A stretch of DNA of 43,326 nucleotides from Acetobacteraceae bacterium (GTDB lineage: Bacteria; Pseudomonadota; Alphaproteobacteria; Acetobacterales; Acetobacteraceae): assembly GCA_024280945.1 (NCBI GenBank), contig JAMXLO010000059.1, forward strand, positions 1-43,326. The letters run 5' to 3'. Of the stretch, positions 32,938 to 40,594 are shown one piece after another (within the stretch, counting starts at the first letter, position 1; the number at the start of each line of letters is the position of its first letter). A program made the position numbers and the translations under genes. Under the pieces are notes generated by a model. That model ran no database searches. It worked only from the letters and a program-made list of their open reading frames with translations, and had not been told where the DNA came from.

Positions 32938-34700
32938 TGCAGGCCCAGGCACAGCCGGCAACGCTGGTCGAGGTGCTCGAACAGCGTGCGGCGGAACACC
33001 CCTCGGTGACAGCCTTCGTATTCATCGCAGAACGCGGCGAGGAACACCGGCACCTCACATATGGCGAACTGCGCGATCGCGCGCGTCTGGTGGCGGCATC
33101 GCTGACCAGGCGCGCTGCGCGCGGTGACCGGGCCGTCCTGCTGTTTCCGCCTGGCCTCGAGTTCATCGTTGCGTTCTTCGGCTGCCTCGCCGCGGGCGTG
33201 ATCGCCGTGCCGCTGATGCTGCCGCGCCGCACCGCCGATCGCGATTCCAGCGCTGCCATCGTCATGGATTGTTCGCCCGCCATTGCGATGACGACCTCGG
33301 ATCTGCTGGAGCGCCGCCCCGAGATCAGGGAACGATTCGCAGGTGCCGGTTTCGATTGGCTGCTGATTGCCGCTGCTGACGACAAGCCGCACCGTGCGGA
33401 CGTTGAGCTGCCACGGGTCCGTCCCGATGACGTCGCCCTTCTGCAATACACGTCGGGATCGACGTCCGCACCGAAGGGCGTGGTGGTCGCACACGACAAC
33501 CTGCTGGCCAACCTGGAGATGGTCCGTATTGCCATGGGCAATCGGTGGCGCTCCACCTTTGTCGACTGGGTGCCGCACTACCATGACATGGGTCTGATGA
33601 TGGGCGTGATGCAGCCGGTGTATCTCGGCGGCACGTCGGTGCTCATGGCACCTGCCGCATTCATGCAGCGCCCGCTGAACTGGCTGCGCATCATCCATCA
33701 ATATCGCGCCGAATTCGCCTGCGCGCCGAACTTCGCCTACGAACTCTGTGCCGGCCGGTTCCGTGCCGAGCAGATGCAGGGTGTCGATCTGTCGTGCTGG
33801 AAACTCGCGCTGAACGGCGCCGAACCGGTGAACATAGACACGCTGGAGCGCTTCAGCCGCACCTTTGCACCTTATGGTTTCGATCCGGGCACGCTGTATC
33901 CCGGCTATGGACTGGCCGAAGCCACGTTGCAGGTGAGCGGCGGCGTGCGCGGTGCCGGTTGGACCACACGCGATATCAGTCGCGTTGCACTGCTGCAGGG
34001 CGATGTCACCGAACCAGCCGGGTCGGCGGACCGGCTGACCTTGGTGTCCTGCGGGCGCAGCGTGATCGGCGGCGAGATCGCCATTGTCGATCCTGATTCG
34101 CAATGCCGCGTCGCGCCGCGACGTGTTGGCGAGATATGGGTCAGCGGCGCGCATGTCGCACGCGGCTACTGGCGTAACCACGAAGCGACAACCGCGACGT
34201 TTCATGCGCAGCTTGCCGGGTCGCCAGGTCAGGCTTGGCTGCGCACCGGCGATCTCGGCTTCATCGGCGAAGATGGCGCGTTGTTCGTCACGGGACGCAT
34301 CAAGGACCTGATCATCATTCGCGGCATGAATCACTATCCACAGGATATCGAGCGGACGGTTCAGGCGAGCGACCCGGCACTCCGGCAGGACTATGGCGCT
34401 GCATTTTCGATCATCGACGACGATGGCAGCGAAAAGCTTGCCGTGGTGCAGGAGGTCGAACGCACAAGCCTGACCCGGCTGAACGTCGCGGACGTGGTCG
34501 CTCGCATCCGCGAAGCCGTCGTCCGACAGCACGACATCGCGCCGGCCGTGATCGCACTGATCCGGCCAGCCACGCTGCCCAAGACCACCAGCGGCAAGAT
34601 TCAGCGCAGCCTGACACGCAAGCTGTGGCTGGAGGGGGCGCTCGAGGTCATGCGGCCCGCGGCCGACGCCGTACCTCTGGCCGCACGTAGCGGAAATTGA
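32937..34700 (+). CDS. Fatty acyl-AMP ligase (FAAL-like adenylate-forming enzyme)
   Basis: A 587-aa ANL-superfamily enzyme. The P-loop is YTSGSTSAPKG (171-181). The FAAL-type core reads DWVPHYHDMGLMMGVMQPVY and GGTSVLMAPAAFMQRPLNWL, followed by AYGL-type PGYGLAEATLQVSGG, the hinge TGDLGFIGEDG and RIKDLIIIRGMNHYPQDIE. The C-terminal catalytic Lys is K554 in TTSGKIQRS. FAALs activate fatty acids as acyl-AMP and load them on a carrier protein instead of CoA. WxPxxHDMGL with the downstream insertion region is closer to FAAL than to acyl-CoA ligase, although chain length cannot be read. The start overlaps the ACP stop; the 3' end overlaps the convergent MlrC-like gene by 53 nt. Confidence 0.86.
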   Translation: MQAQAQPATLVEVLEQRAAEHPSVTAFVFIAERGEEHRHLTYGELRDRARLVAASLTRRAARGDRAVLLFPPGLEFIVAFFGCLAAGVIAVPLMLPRRTADRDSSAAIVMDCSPAIAMTTSDLLERRPEIRERFAGAGFDWLLIAAADDKPHRADVELPRVRPDDVALLQYTSGSTSAPKGVVVAHDNLLANLEMVRIAMGNRWRSTFVDWVPHYHDMGLMMGVMQPVYLGGTSVLMAPAAFMQRPLNWLRIIHQYRAEFACAPNFAYELCAGRFRAEQMQGVDLSCWKLALNGAEPVNIDTLERFSRTFAPYGFDPGTLYPGYGLAEATLQVSGGVRGAGWTTRDISRVALLQGDVTEPAGSADRLTLVSCGRSVIGGEIAIVDPDSQCRVAPRRVGEIWVSGAHVARGYWRNHEATTATFHAQLAGSPGQAWLRTGDLGFIGEDGALFVTGRIKDLIIIRGMNHYPQDIERTVQASDPALRQDYGAAFSIIDDDGSEKLAVVQEVERTSLTRLNVADVVARIREAVVRQHDIAPAVIALIRPATLPKTTSGKIQRSLTRKLWLEGALEVMRPAADAVPLAARSGN

Positions 34701-36135
34701 GGATCGCCGGATCGGCCACCACCGGCCCCGGCGCGATACCGACGATGATCTTCTCGGCGATCGGCGCGAAATCCGCGCGGAAATGCACCGATGACTTCAG
34801 CACCAATATCGGACACTCGCTCGGTTCGACGCCGACATGCCGCAGGATCGCCTGATCCAGCGCCTGGACTTTGTGCGACACCACCATCACCCGTACGCCG
34901 TCGATATCGATCAGCGCACAGGGGCCAAGATTGCCCGGGTTGCCGGCGCCCATCGGACCCGTCAGCGTGAACCTGCCATCGGTCAGCTTCAAAACGCGCG
35001 CCTTGCAGGCGAACGGCATTCCGTCAGACTTGCCGCCGAGAGACAAAGATACTGACCCGCCCTCGCCCGCGGCTGCGCATGTGCCGACACTGTCGGCATC
35101 ATTGATCAGGCACAGTACCGCGCCCGTCGCCTGCTGACGCACCAGTTCGGCAAGCAGCCCCGTGGTATCGCCATGTCCGCCGCCGCCGGGATTGTCCTGC
35201 GTATCGGCAATCACGATCGGTCTGCGCGCACCGTCAGCCAGTCGCCTGGCTTCGGCAACCGCTTCTGCGGCCGGCAGCAACTCCTGCCGGAAGTCTGCCT
35301 CGCGCGCCGCAACATGAGCGGTGAACGCATCGGCCGCCGCATCGGCCTTCGCTTGCGTATCGGCATAGGCCGTGATCGCCGGTCCGCAGTCTGGGAAATC
35401 CGCGTAGGGAAAGCCGAAGCAGAATGCCAGTTCGGCAACGTCCATGCGCTCGGCCAGCGAGGCGCGCTCCGTCATCACCTCGCTCATCGGCGCGAGCAGC
35501 GTGCACTGACTGCCAAGTGGCAGCCAGAACTCGAGCTGGCGAAACGCACGCGCCCATGGCCTGCCACCCGCGACGCGCTGCAGCAGCAACCGCATCGCCT
35601 GCGCGCCGGCGTCCTTCATGTCGACATGCGGATAGGTGCGGAAGGGCACGACGGCATCGGCGAGCGTGACCATACGCAGCGTCAGATTGGCGTGCGGATC
35701 GAGGCTGATGGTCACCGGACGTTCCCCGACGATCGCACGCACGCGTCGCAACAGCTCACCTTCTGCGTCGGGAAAACCATCAACGACCGCTGCGCCATGC
35801 AGGTCGAGATACACCCCATCGAGCGGAGCGGCCTGTAGAGCACGCGACAGCTGCGCACAGATCAGTGCTGCGATGCGCTCGAACGCCTCGTCCTGTATCT
35901 GACCAGCCGGATTGGCGAGCGACCAGGCCAGCGGCACGATCTCGACGCCCTCGCCCTCTGCAGCGGCCAGCGCGCCGGCGGAAGGAACCGACGTACCGCG
36001 CACCGCGGCGAGCATTGCATCGCCTTCACTCAGCGGCGGAAATCCCGCAGGTCGCAGGAAATCGGCGAACGTGGTCGGATGTGGGGCGAAGGAGTGGCTC
36101 TCATGCAGGAAGCCACCGATCGCGATACGCGTCAT
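34648..36135 (-). CDS. M81 family metallopeptidase (MlrC-like)
   Basis: A 495-aa protein of the MlrC/DUF1485 family, named from microcystin-degrading sphingomonads but widespread. It opens RIAIGGFLHESHSFAPHPT. Likely metal ligands are in YLDLHGAAVVDGFPDAEGE and ISLDPHANLT, and the C-terminal half has DTQDNPGGGGHGDTTGLL and KVQALDQAILRHVGVEP. It is probably a cytosolic zinc enzyme acting on peptides or amides; the natural substrate is unknown, and microcystin is unlikely. GGAGTG lies upstream of the ATG at 36135. Its last 53 nt are antisense to the end of the FAAL gene. It is the last gene of a minus-strand run with the oxidoreductase and cysteine synthase genes. Confidence 0.86.
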   Translation of the reverse strand: MTRIAIGGFLHESHSFAPHPTTFADFLRPAGFPPLSEGDAMLAAVRGTSVPSAGALAAAEGEGVEIVPLAWSLANPAGQIQDEAFERIAALICAQLSRALQAAPLDGVYLDLHGAAVVDGFPDAEGELLRRVRAIVGERPVTISLDPHANLTLRMVTLADAVVPFRTYPHVDMKDAGAQAMRLLLQRVAGGRPWARAFRQLEFWLPLGSQCTLLAPMSEVMTERASLAERMDVAELAFCFGFPYADFPDCGPAITAYADTQAKADAAADAFTAHVAAREADFRQELLPAAEAVAEARRLADGARRPIVIADTQDNPGGGGHGDTTGLLAELVRQQATGAVLCLINDADSVGTCAAAGEGGSVSLSLGGKSDGMPFACKARVLKLTDGRFTLTGPMGAGNPGNLGPCALIDIDGVRVMVVSHKVQALDQAILRHVGVEPSECPILVLKSSVHFRADFAPIAEKIIVGIAPGPVVADPAILNFRYVRPEVRRRPRAA

Positions 36136-36150
36136 GCGTTCACTCCTTCC

Positions 36151-36729
36151 TCAACGTGCCGCGGCACCGAACTTGCGCATGGCCTCGATCCACCGTGCTC
36201 GCTTTCCGGCGCTGGCCGCCTCCACCATGCCGAACAGGCTTTCGCGGCATGGGCCGATGCCGCAAAACCCGAGAATGCTGCGCTCCAGGCTCTTGAGCCC
36301 GTGCGCGCCGAAATACCAGCGATAGATCAGCACAGGCATTCCCATGGTCACCACGATCCGAGCACTCTTGCCCTTCAGCGGACGTCGCCAGGCCCGCGCA
36401 TTCATGGAGAATGCGAAGCCCGGCCGAAAGACCTGTTCCAGGAACGCCTTCAGGATCGCTGGCAGCGTCCCAAGCCAAAGCGGATACACGATACACAGGT
36501 GATCCGCTGCGCCGATCGCCACCTGCGCCGGCCGCAGCGCGTCCGGCAACCGGCCGGTTTCGAAGTCCTGTTTGGTGCGCAGCAAAGGGAAGGCAAGAGC
36601 TGCGACATCGACACGCGTCACCGCGTGACCCGCCTGCTCGGCGCCATGCGCATAGGCATCAGCCAGCGCGTGGCAGAGGTGGCCACCGGCCGGGTCAGGA
36701 TGCCCCTGAATGATCACCACATGCGGCAA
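36151..36729 (-). CDS. NAD(P)H dehydrogenase (quinone)-type flavodoxin-fold protein
   Basis: A 192-aa flavodoxin-fold oxidoreductase of the NQO1/KefF/MdaB type. FMN/FAD-loop motifs are IIQGHPDPAGGHLCHALAD at the N-terminus and CIVYPLWLGTLPAILKAFLE in the middle, followed by RIVVTMGMPVLIYRWYFGA. These enzymes reduce quinones by two electrons, protecting against redox cycling. The start is a TTG at 36729 (MPHVVIIQ), 27 nt after the cysteine synthase stop, and the stop is 15 nt before the MlrC-like gene, so the three are probably co-transcribed. Physiological electron acceptors are not known. Confidence 0.85.
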   Translation of the reverse strand: MPHVVIIQGHPDPAGGHLCHALADAYAHGAEQAGHAVTRVDVAALAFPLLRTKQDFETGRLPDALRPAQVAIGAADHLCIVYPLWLGTLPAILKAFLEQVFRPGFAFSMNARAWRRPLKGKSARIVVTMGMPVLIYRWYFGAHGLKSLERSILGFCGIGPCRESLFGMVEAASAGKRARWIEAMRKFGAAAR

Positions 36730-36756
36730 TTGCCTGACAATCCATCGATGATGGCG

Positions 36757-37761
36757 CTAATCCAGCCACGCCGGCACCGGCAGGTTCTTGGAACGCAGAA
36801 ACTCCGGATTGAACAGCTTCGACTGATAGCGCGAGCCGCCATCGGCCAGTATCGTCACCACGACGTGCCCCGGGCCAAGCTGCTTGGCGACCCTTACCGC
36901 CGCGGCGATGTTGATCCCGGATGACGTGCCGACCGACAGGCCTTCGTGGATCAGCACATCGAAGATGTGCCGCAGCGCCTCGGCATCGGGTATTTTCTCG
37001 GCATCGTCGATCGGCGCGCCATCGAGGTTCGCGGTGACCCGCGAATTGCCGATGCCCTCGGTGATCGAGCTGCCCGCAATCGTCAGGTCGTTGCTCTTCA
37101 CCCAGCCGGCGAGTCCGCTGCCCTCGGGATCGGCCAGCACGATGCGCACGTTCGCATTGCGCGCCTTCAGCGCCATGCCGACGCCGGCCAGGGTGCCGCC
37201 CGTGCCGCAGGAGCAGGTGAACGCGTCCACGCGGCCAGCGGTCTGTTCCCAGATCTCCGGCCCGGTGTGCGTGCGATGGCCCTCGCGGTTGGCCAGGTTG
37301 TCGAACTGATTGGCCCACACCGCGCCGGTTTCCTCCGCCATCCGGCGCGACACATGCACATAGTTGCCCGGATCGCGATACGGCTTTGCCGGCACCAGGC
37401 GCAGATCCGCACCGATCATCCGCAGGAAATCGATCTTCTCTTTGCTCTGCGTCTCCGGCATGACGATCATGCAGCGGTAACCACGTGCGTTGCCGACCAG
37501 CGTCAGGCCGATGCCGGTGTTGCCGGCGGTCCCTTCCACGATCGTGCCGCCCGGCTTCAGCGTGCCACGCTTCTCGGCATCGGTGATGATGTAGAGGCCG
37601 GCGCGATCCTTCACCGAGCCGCCGGGGTTCATGAACTCGGCCTTGCCCAAGATGGTGCAGCCGGTCGCCTCGGAGGCGCCACGCAGCTTGATCAGCGGTG
37701 TCTGGCCGATAGACGCCGCAAGATCCTCTTGCCAACGCGTGCCATGATAGAGTTGGGTCAT
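36757..37761 (-). CDS. cysK: Cysteine synthase (PLP-dependent, CysK/CBS type)
   Basis: A 334-aa fold-type II PLP enzyme. It opens with IGQTPLIKLRGASEATG, has the PLP lysine K51 in NPGGSVKDRAG, the substrate-binding EGTAGNTGIGLTLVG, the phosphate loop SCGTGGTLAGVG, and the C-terminal GTSSGINIAAAVRVA. It should replace the acetyl group of O-acetylserine with sulfide to give cysteine; a beta-synthase role is also possible. Two ATGs lie 6 nt apart. The one at 37761 is chosen because GAGG sits 6 nt before it; the ATG at 37767 abuts that GAGG. The rhodanese gene diverges only 30 nt away. Confidence 0.88.
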   Translation of the reverse strand: MTQLYHGTRWQEDLAASIGQTPLIKLRGASEATGCTILGKAEFMNPGGSVKDRAGLYIITDAEKRGTLKPGGTIVEGTAGNTGIGLTLVGNARGYRCMIVMPETQSKEKIDFLRMIGADLRLVPAKPYRDPGNYVHVSRRMAEETGAVWANQFDNLANREGHRTHTGPEIWEQTAGRVDAFTCSCGTGGTLAGVGMALKARNANVRIVLADPEGSGLAGWVKSNDLTIAGSSITEGIGNSRVTANLDGAPIDDAEKIPDAEALRHIFDVLIHEGLSVGTSSGINIAAAVRVAKQLGPGHVVVTILADGGSRYQSKLFNPEFLRSKNLPVPAWLD

Positions 37762-37791
37762 CGCCATCCTCGTGCAGCCGGAGTTCTTGCC

Positions 37792-38202
37792 ATGGTCGAG
37801 AATGTGCCGCCGAAGCAAGTCTGGGAAGCCCTGCAAGAGAATCCCGATGCGCAGCTTGTCGATGTGCGAACCGATGTCGAGTGGCAGCTCGTCGGTGTCC
37901 CTGACCTTGTCTCCATCGGCAAGCAGGCCGTGCTGGTCTCCTGGCAGACCTATCCGTCCATGGCACTCAACACCGACTTCACGGAGCAGCTGAAAGACAC
38001 CGGGTTCACGCCCGAGCACCACATCTACTTCATCTGCCGCAGTGGCCAGCGCAGCTACGCTGCGGCAGAGGCCGCGCAGGCCGCCGGTTTCCCGCACGCC
38101 TTCAACGTCGCGGAAGGCTTCGAGGGCGCGATCGATGCGGATGGCCACCGCGGCATCATGGAAGGTTGGAAGGCGGCCGGCCTGCCGTGGCGGCAACGGT
38201 AG
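37792..38202 (+). CDS. Single-domain rhodanese-like sulfurtransferase
   Basis: A 136-aa rhodanese-homology domain. The opening VWEALQENPDAQLVDVRTDV is the standard first strand and CH2A-like motif. The catalytic persulfide cysteine is C82 in YFICRSGQRSYAAAEA, a six-residue active-site loop as in thiosulfate or thioredoxin-linked sulfurtransferases. The C-terminal half, NVAEGFEGAIDADGHRG, is typical. It moves sulfane sulfur in the cytosol. It diverges from the cysteine synthase gene with only 30 nt between start codons, so shared regulation and a joint role in sulfur assimilation are plausible. The ATG at 37792 is the natural start; the frame upstream is antisense to the neighbour. Confidence 0.9.
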   Translation: MVENVPPKQVWEALQENPDAQLVDVRTDVEWQLVGVPDLVSIGKQAVLVSWQTYPSMALNTDFTEQLKDTGFTPEHHIYFICRSGQRSYAAAEAAQAAGFPHAFNVAEGFEGAIDADGHRGIMEGWKAAGLPWRQR

Positions 38203-38226
38203 CCGGTATCATGACGATGGTACCGA

Positions 38227-39789
38227 TCAGGCCGCCTGGACCTGCGGCATAGGCTGCCAAGACGGACTGGCACAGGAACACCGCACTGTCGCGCGATACC
38301 AGGTCGGTATCGTGGCTCCGAACAGGACCCCGATCGAGGCGCTCATTGCCACCGGTACCCACAGCGACGGTATGTGCCCATCGGGATGCAGCAGCTGCTG
38401 ATCCGGCTGCAACCAGCTCACCGTCAACAGCCCCGTCAAGGCCAGCAGCAGCCCAAGACCGCCGCCTTCGACCCACCGCAGCCAAGCCGGCTCCCGGCCT
38501 GTCCTTGCATAGTCATCACACACGAAGGCCAAGGCGAACGCCAAAACGGTGGGGAGCATCAGCCATTTGCATTGCGCCGCGAAGGGGAGAATCGGTGCGC
38601 CCGGGGCCAGGACATTCAGACGGAACAGATAGAAGCCATAAGAGACCGGCAGAGTGGTCGTCAGCGTGCTCAAGGCCGAGATCAGGTAGGCCAAGGCTGG
38701 CCTCTCTTTCGAGCAACGAATGTCCGCGAAGGTCCAAACCTGCTTGGGCAACAAGGCAAATGCTCCGGCGATGACATGGTTCACGGCGACCAGCAGCCCG
38801 ATAGAGATCGCCGTTACGACCGGCATCTGATCAGGAATGAAGAAGGTCGATATTGCGAACAGGACCACCACACCGATTGCGTCGAACGCCAGCAGATTCA
38901 GCGGCATGCGAACTGGTACCGGAACGTCGATCGCAAAACCCAGGGTATTGAGCTTCTGTGCAACGTCGCCCTCGCCGCTGCAGCTGAAAAGCAGCATTCT
39001 GGCGAGCATCTCCCGGATCTCATCGAAGGTCCCGTTCGATAAACGCCGGAAATTGTCGGCAGTCTGGGCGACCGCGGAAAGCTGCTGCTGTGACAGCTCA
39101 CGCGACAGCGCAAAGAACCCGATGGCGTTGGCAAAGAAGTCACTCATGCGCTTCTCGAACTGCTCAACATCCTCGGGAAAGTCGTTGATGAACCTGGCGC
39201 GGCTCCGCATCTGGCACATGGCGACGTACAGCACGATATTGCGGGTAAAGCGAAACTTTGCCTGATCCCCTGCCGCATCTGGCTGCAACTCGTCTGCCAA
39301 GGTGTTTGGCAGAGTACTGCTGTTCAGGATGAACTGCCTGGTGGCCACCAGCATACAATCGGAAATGGCGAACGCCGCAGTATCCATCCGCTGCGCCCAC
39401 ACCATCGCGCCAAATGGAATGGCGCCCGTCTTGTGAAAGAAAGCCAGCATGCGCTGGTCCACGTCGCGAACCATTGGAAAGGATGGCAACAGCGTGGTCA
39501 GGATCAACGCCGACACCAATGGCGCATCGAGCCCATGCAGATTGTCAGGCAGCGATTCGGCAACGCCGGCATGAAGCAGGTCGAGGATCTGTGGCCTCTG
39601 GCGCAGCAGCCAGGTCAGTCCCATCAGCAAGCCCAGGCACGACAGCACATACGCTGTTCCACTTCCCAAATACTGCAACTTGCTGGTTTGCGAGCGTACC
39701 GCGTGCGGCGTGTTGAAACGCGCCCAGGCGTAGAAACAAACAAGCAGCGCCGCCACTATATAACTGGCGTCAGGGCTCCAACTTGCCAT
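38227..39789 (-). CDS. Polytopic membrane protein of unknown function
   Basis: I do not recognise this 520-aa protein. Two or three hydrophobic helices lie in the first 100 residues (YIVAALLVCFYAWARF, then VLSCLGLLMGLTWLL). A soluble, helix-rich, charged region spans about 105-290 (RFINDFPEDVEQFEKRMSDF, then ELSQQQLSAVAQTADNFRRL). About six helices fill 295-500 (such as FDAIGVVVLFAISTFFIP). The C-terminus PTWYRATVRCSCASPSW is cysteine-containing and ends abruptly. Coding bias fits the genome. It is transcribed alone, convergent with the rhodanese gene. The layout suggests a membrane sensor or transporter with a large cytosolic loop; no catalytic motif was found. Confidence 0.65.
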   Translation of the reverse strand: MASWSPDASYIVAALLVCFYAWARFNTPHAVRSQTSKLQYLGSGTAYVLSCLGLLMGLTWLLRQRPQILDLLHAGVAESLPDNLHGLDAPLVSALILTTLLPSFPMVRDVDQRMLAFFHKTGAIPFGAMVWAQRMDTAAFAISDCMLVATRQFILNSSTLPNTLADELQPDAAGDQAKFRFTRNIVLYVAMCQMRSRARFINDFPEDVEQFEKRMSDFFANAIGFFALSRELSQQQLSAVAQTADNFRRLSNGTFDEIREMLARMLLFSCSGEGDVAQKLNTLGFAIDVPVPVRMPLNLLAFDAIGVVVLFAISTFFIPDQMPVVTAISIGLLVAVNHVIAGAFALLPKQVWTFADIRCSKERPALAYLISALSTLTTTLPVSYGFYLFRLNVLAPGAPILPFAAQCKWLMLPTVLAFALAFVCDDYARTGREPAWLRWVEGGGLGLLLALTGLLTVSWLQPDQQLLHPDGHIPSLWVPVAMSASIGVLFGATIPTWYRATVRCSCASPSWQPMPQVQAA

Positions 39790-39937
39790 TCCGCATACTC
39801 CGCGAAAGCGCCCTGGCAGCGCGACCGCGGCCGCGCGGCCAGGGCATTGCTCTGAAACAATGAGAGCAATGTGCCTTCGCGGATATGAACAGGCTCACAC
39901 GTCTTGGCTGTATATAGAAGCCGAACCTCTCGCAACG

Positions 39938-40438
39938 TCACGGTGCGCGTGGCGCCGATCGGTAACCTCCCATCATGCTGTGCCCCGAACCGGCCAAGCC
40001 TGGCAGCCGCGTAGCTGCCTTGGTTCGTTGAGCAGCATCCAGCGATGGCAATAGCTTCTCGGCAGCGGCGTGCACCGTGTTGAATGCCTGCTGACGCGCC
40101 TCGAACATGCGGTTCATCATATCGCGGCGTTCCTGCCAGCTTGCGCTGCCCATCGCCTCGTACATGGTCTGGTGCGTACCCTGCATCTGCGCGGCAACAC
40201 TCGTGACTGTCTCGACGTACTCGTTCCAGGAGGGTTCCTGTGCCGGCCTGACGCCGAGATCGGCTTTCAGCGCGGCCAGGTAGCTTGCCGGATCCGAAAA
40301 GCCCCAGTCATGGTGACGCATCATGCCCGCATCTGGCCGGTGCATAGCCCCGCCCATCATCGGCTGCGCCACAACCAGGCCGCTGCCGGCCATGACCACG
40401 CTGCCCACCAGCATCGCTGCAGATGTCAGTCGGCCCAT
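39938..40438 (-). CDS. Spy/CpxP-like periplasmic protein (LTxxQ-type)
   Basis: A 166-aa exported protein: signal peptide at about 1-25 (LTSAAMLVGSVVMAGSGLVV), then a Met/His-rich segment MMGGAMHRPDAGMMRHHDWG, then an all-helical region. The latter has YLAALKADLGVRPAQEPSWNE, the pattern in the Spy/CpxP family where L(T/G)xxQ motifs recur, and LDAAQRTKAATRLPG near the end. Such proteins are ATP-independent periplasmic chaperones or metal-stress sensors; the Met/His clusters suggest copper or another metal. The ATG at 40438 follows GGGAG at 8 nt. An FNR-type site lies about 60 nt upstream, so oxygen-responsive control is likely. Confidence 0.8.
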   Translation of the reverse strand: MGRLTSAAMLVGSVVMAGSGLVVAQPMMGGAMHRPDAGMMRHHDWGFSDPASYLAALKADLGVRPAQEPSWNEYVETVTSVAAQMQGTHQTMYEAMGSASWQERRDMMNRMFEARQQAFNTVHAAAEKLLPSLDAAQRTKAATRLPGLAGSGHSMMGGYRSAPRAP

Positions 40439-40494
40439 TAGCGCACTCCCTGTGGCTGCTCGGCACACGATCGGCCCTCGCGCCGGATCGCGCC

Positions 40495-40508
40495 ATGATC
40501 CAGATCAA
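40495..40508 (-). promoter_or_regulatory. FNR/ANR/FixK-type binding site
   Basis: On the minus strand the sequence reads TTGATCTGGATCAT. It matches the FNR-family consensus TTGAT-N4-ATCAA at nine of ten positions. Its centre is about 63 nt before the ATG of the Spy/CpxP-like gene. That would put a -41.5-type activator site about 20 nt upstream of a normal 5' leader. The Crp/Fnr protein encoded at 7792 lacks Fe-S cysteines and its recognition helix is not of the FNR type, so another regulator in the genome is the likelier binder. Confidence 0.6.
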
Positions 40509-40594
40509 ACTTGCAGCGAGACCGCAGCAGCTCGCCGGCGATGTATCGACCGCCATCCAATCGGACGTCAGTGGAATTCAGCACCCCGCGCTAG

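Noticed and set aside
32715-34532. 605-codon open frame antisense to the FAAL and ACP genes
   Set aside because: It mirrors the codon phase of the genuine genes, is rich in Arg/His/Gln as GC-rich antisense frames are, and has no recognisable motif.
34648-36135. Dedicated microcystin-degradation gene
   Set aside because: MlrC homologues are widespread in bacteria that never meet the toxin, and no mlrA, mlrB or mlrD is nearby.
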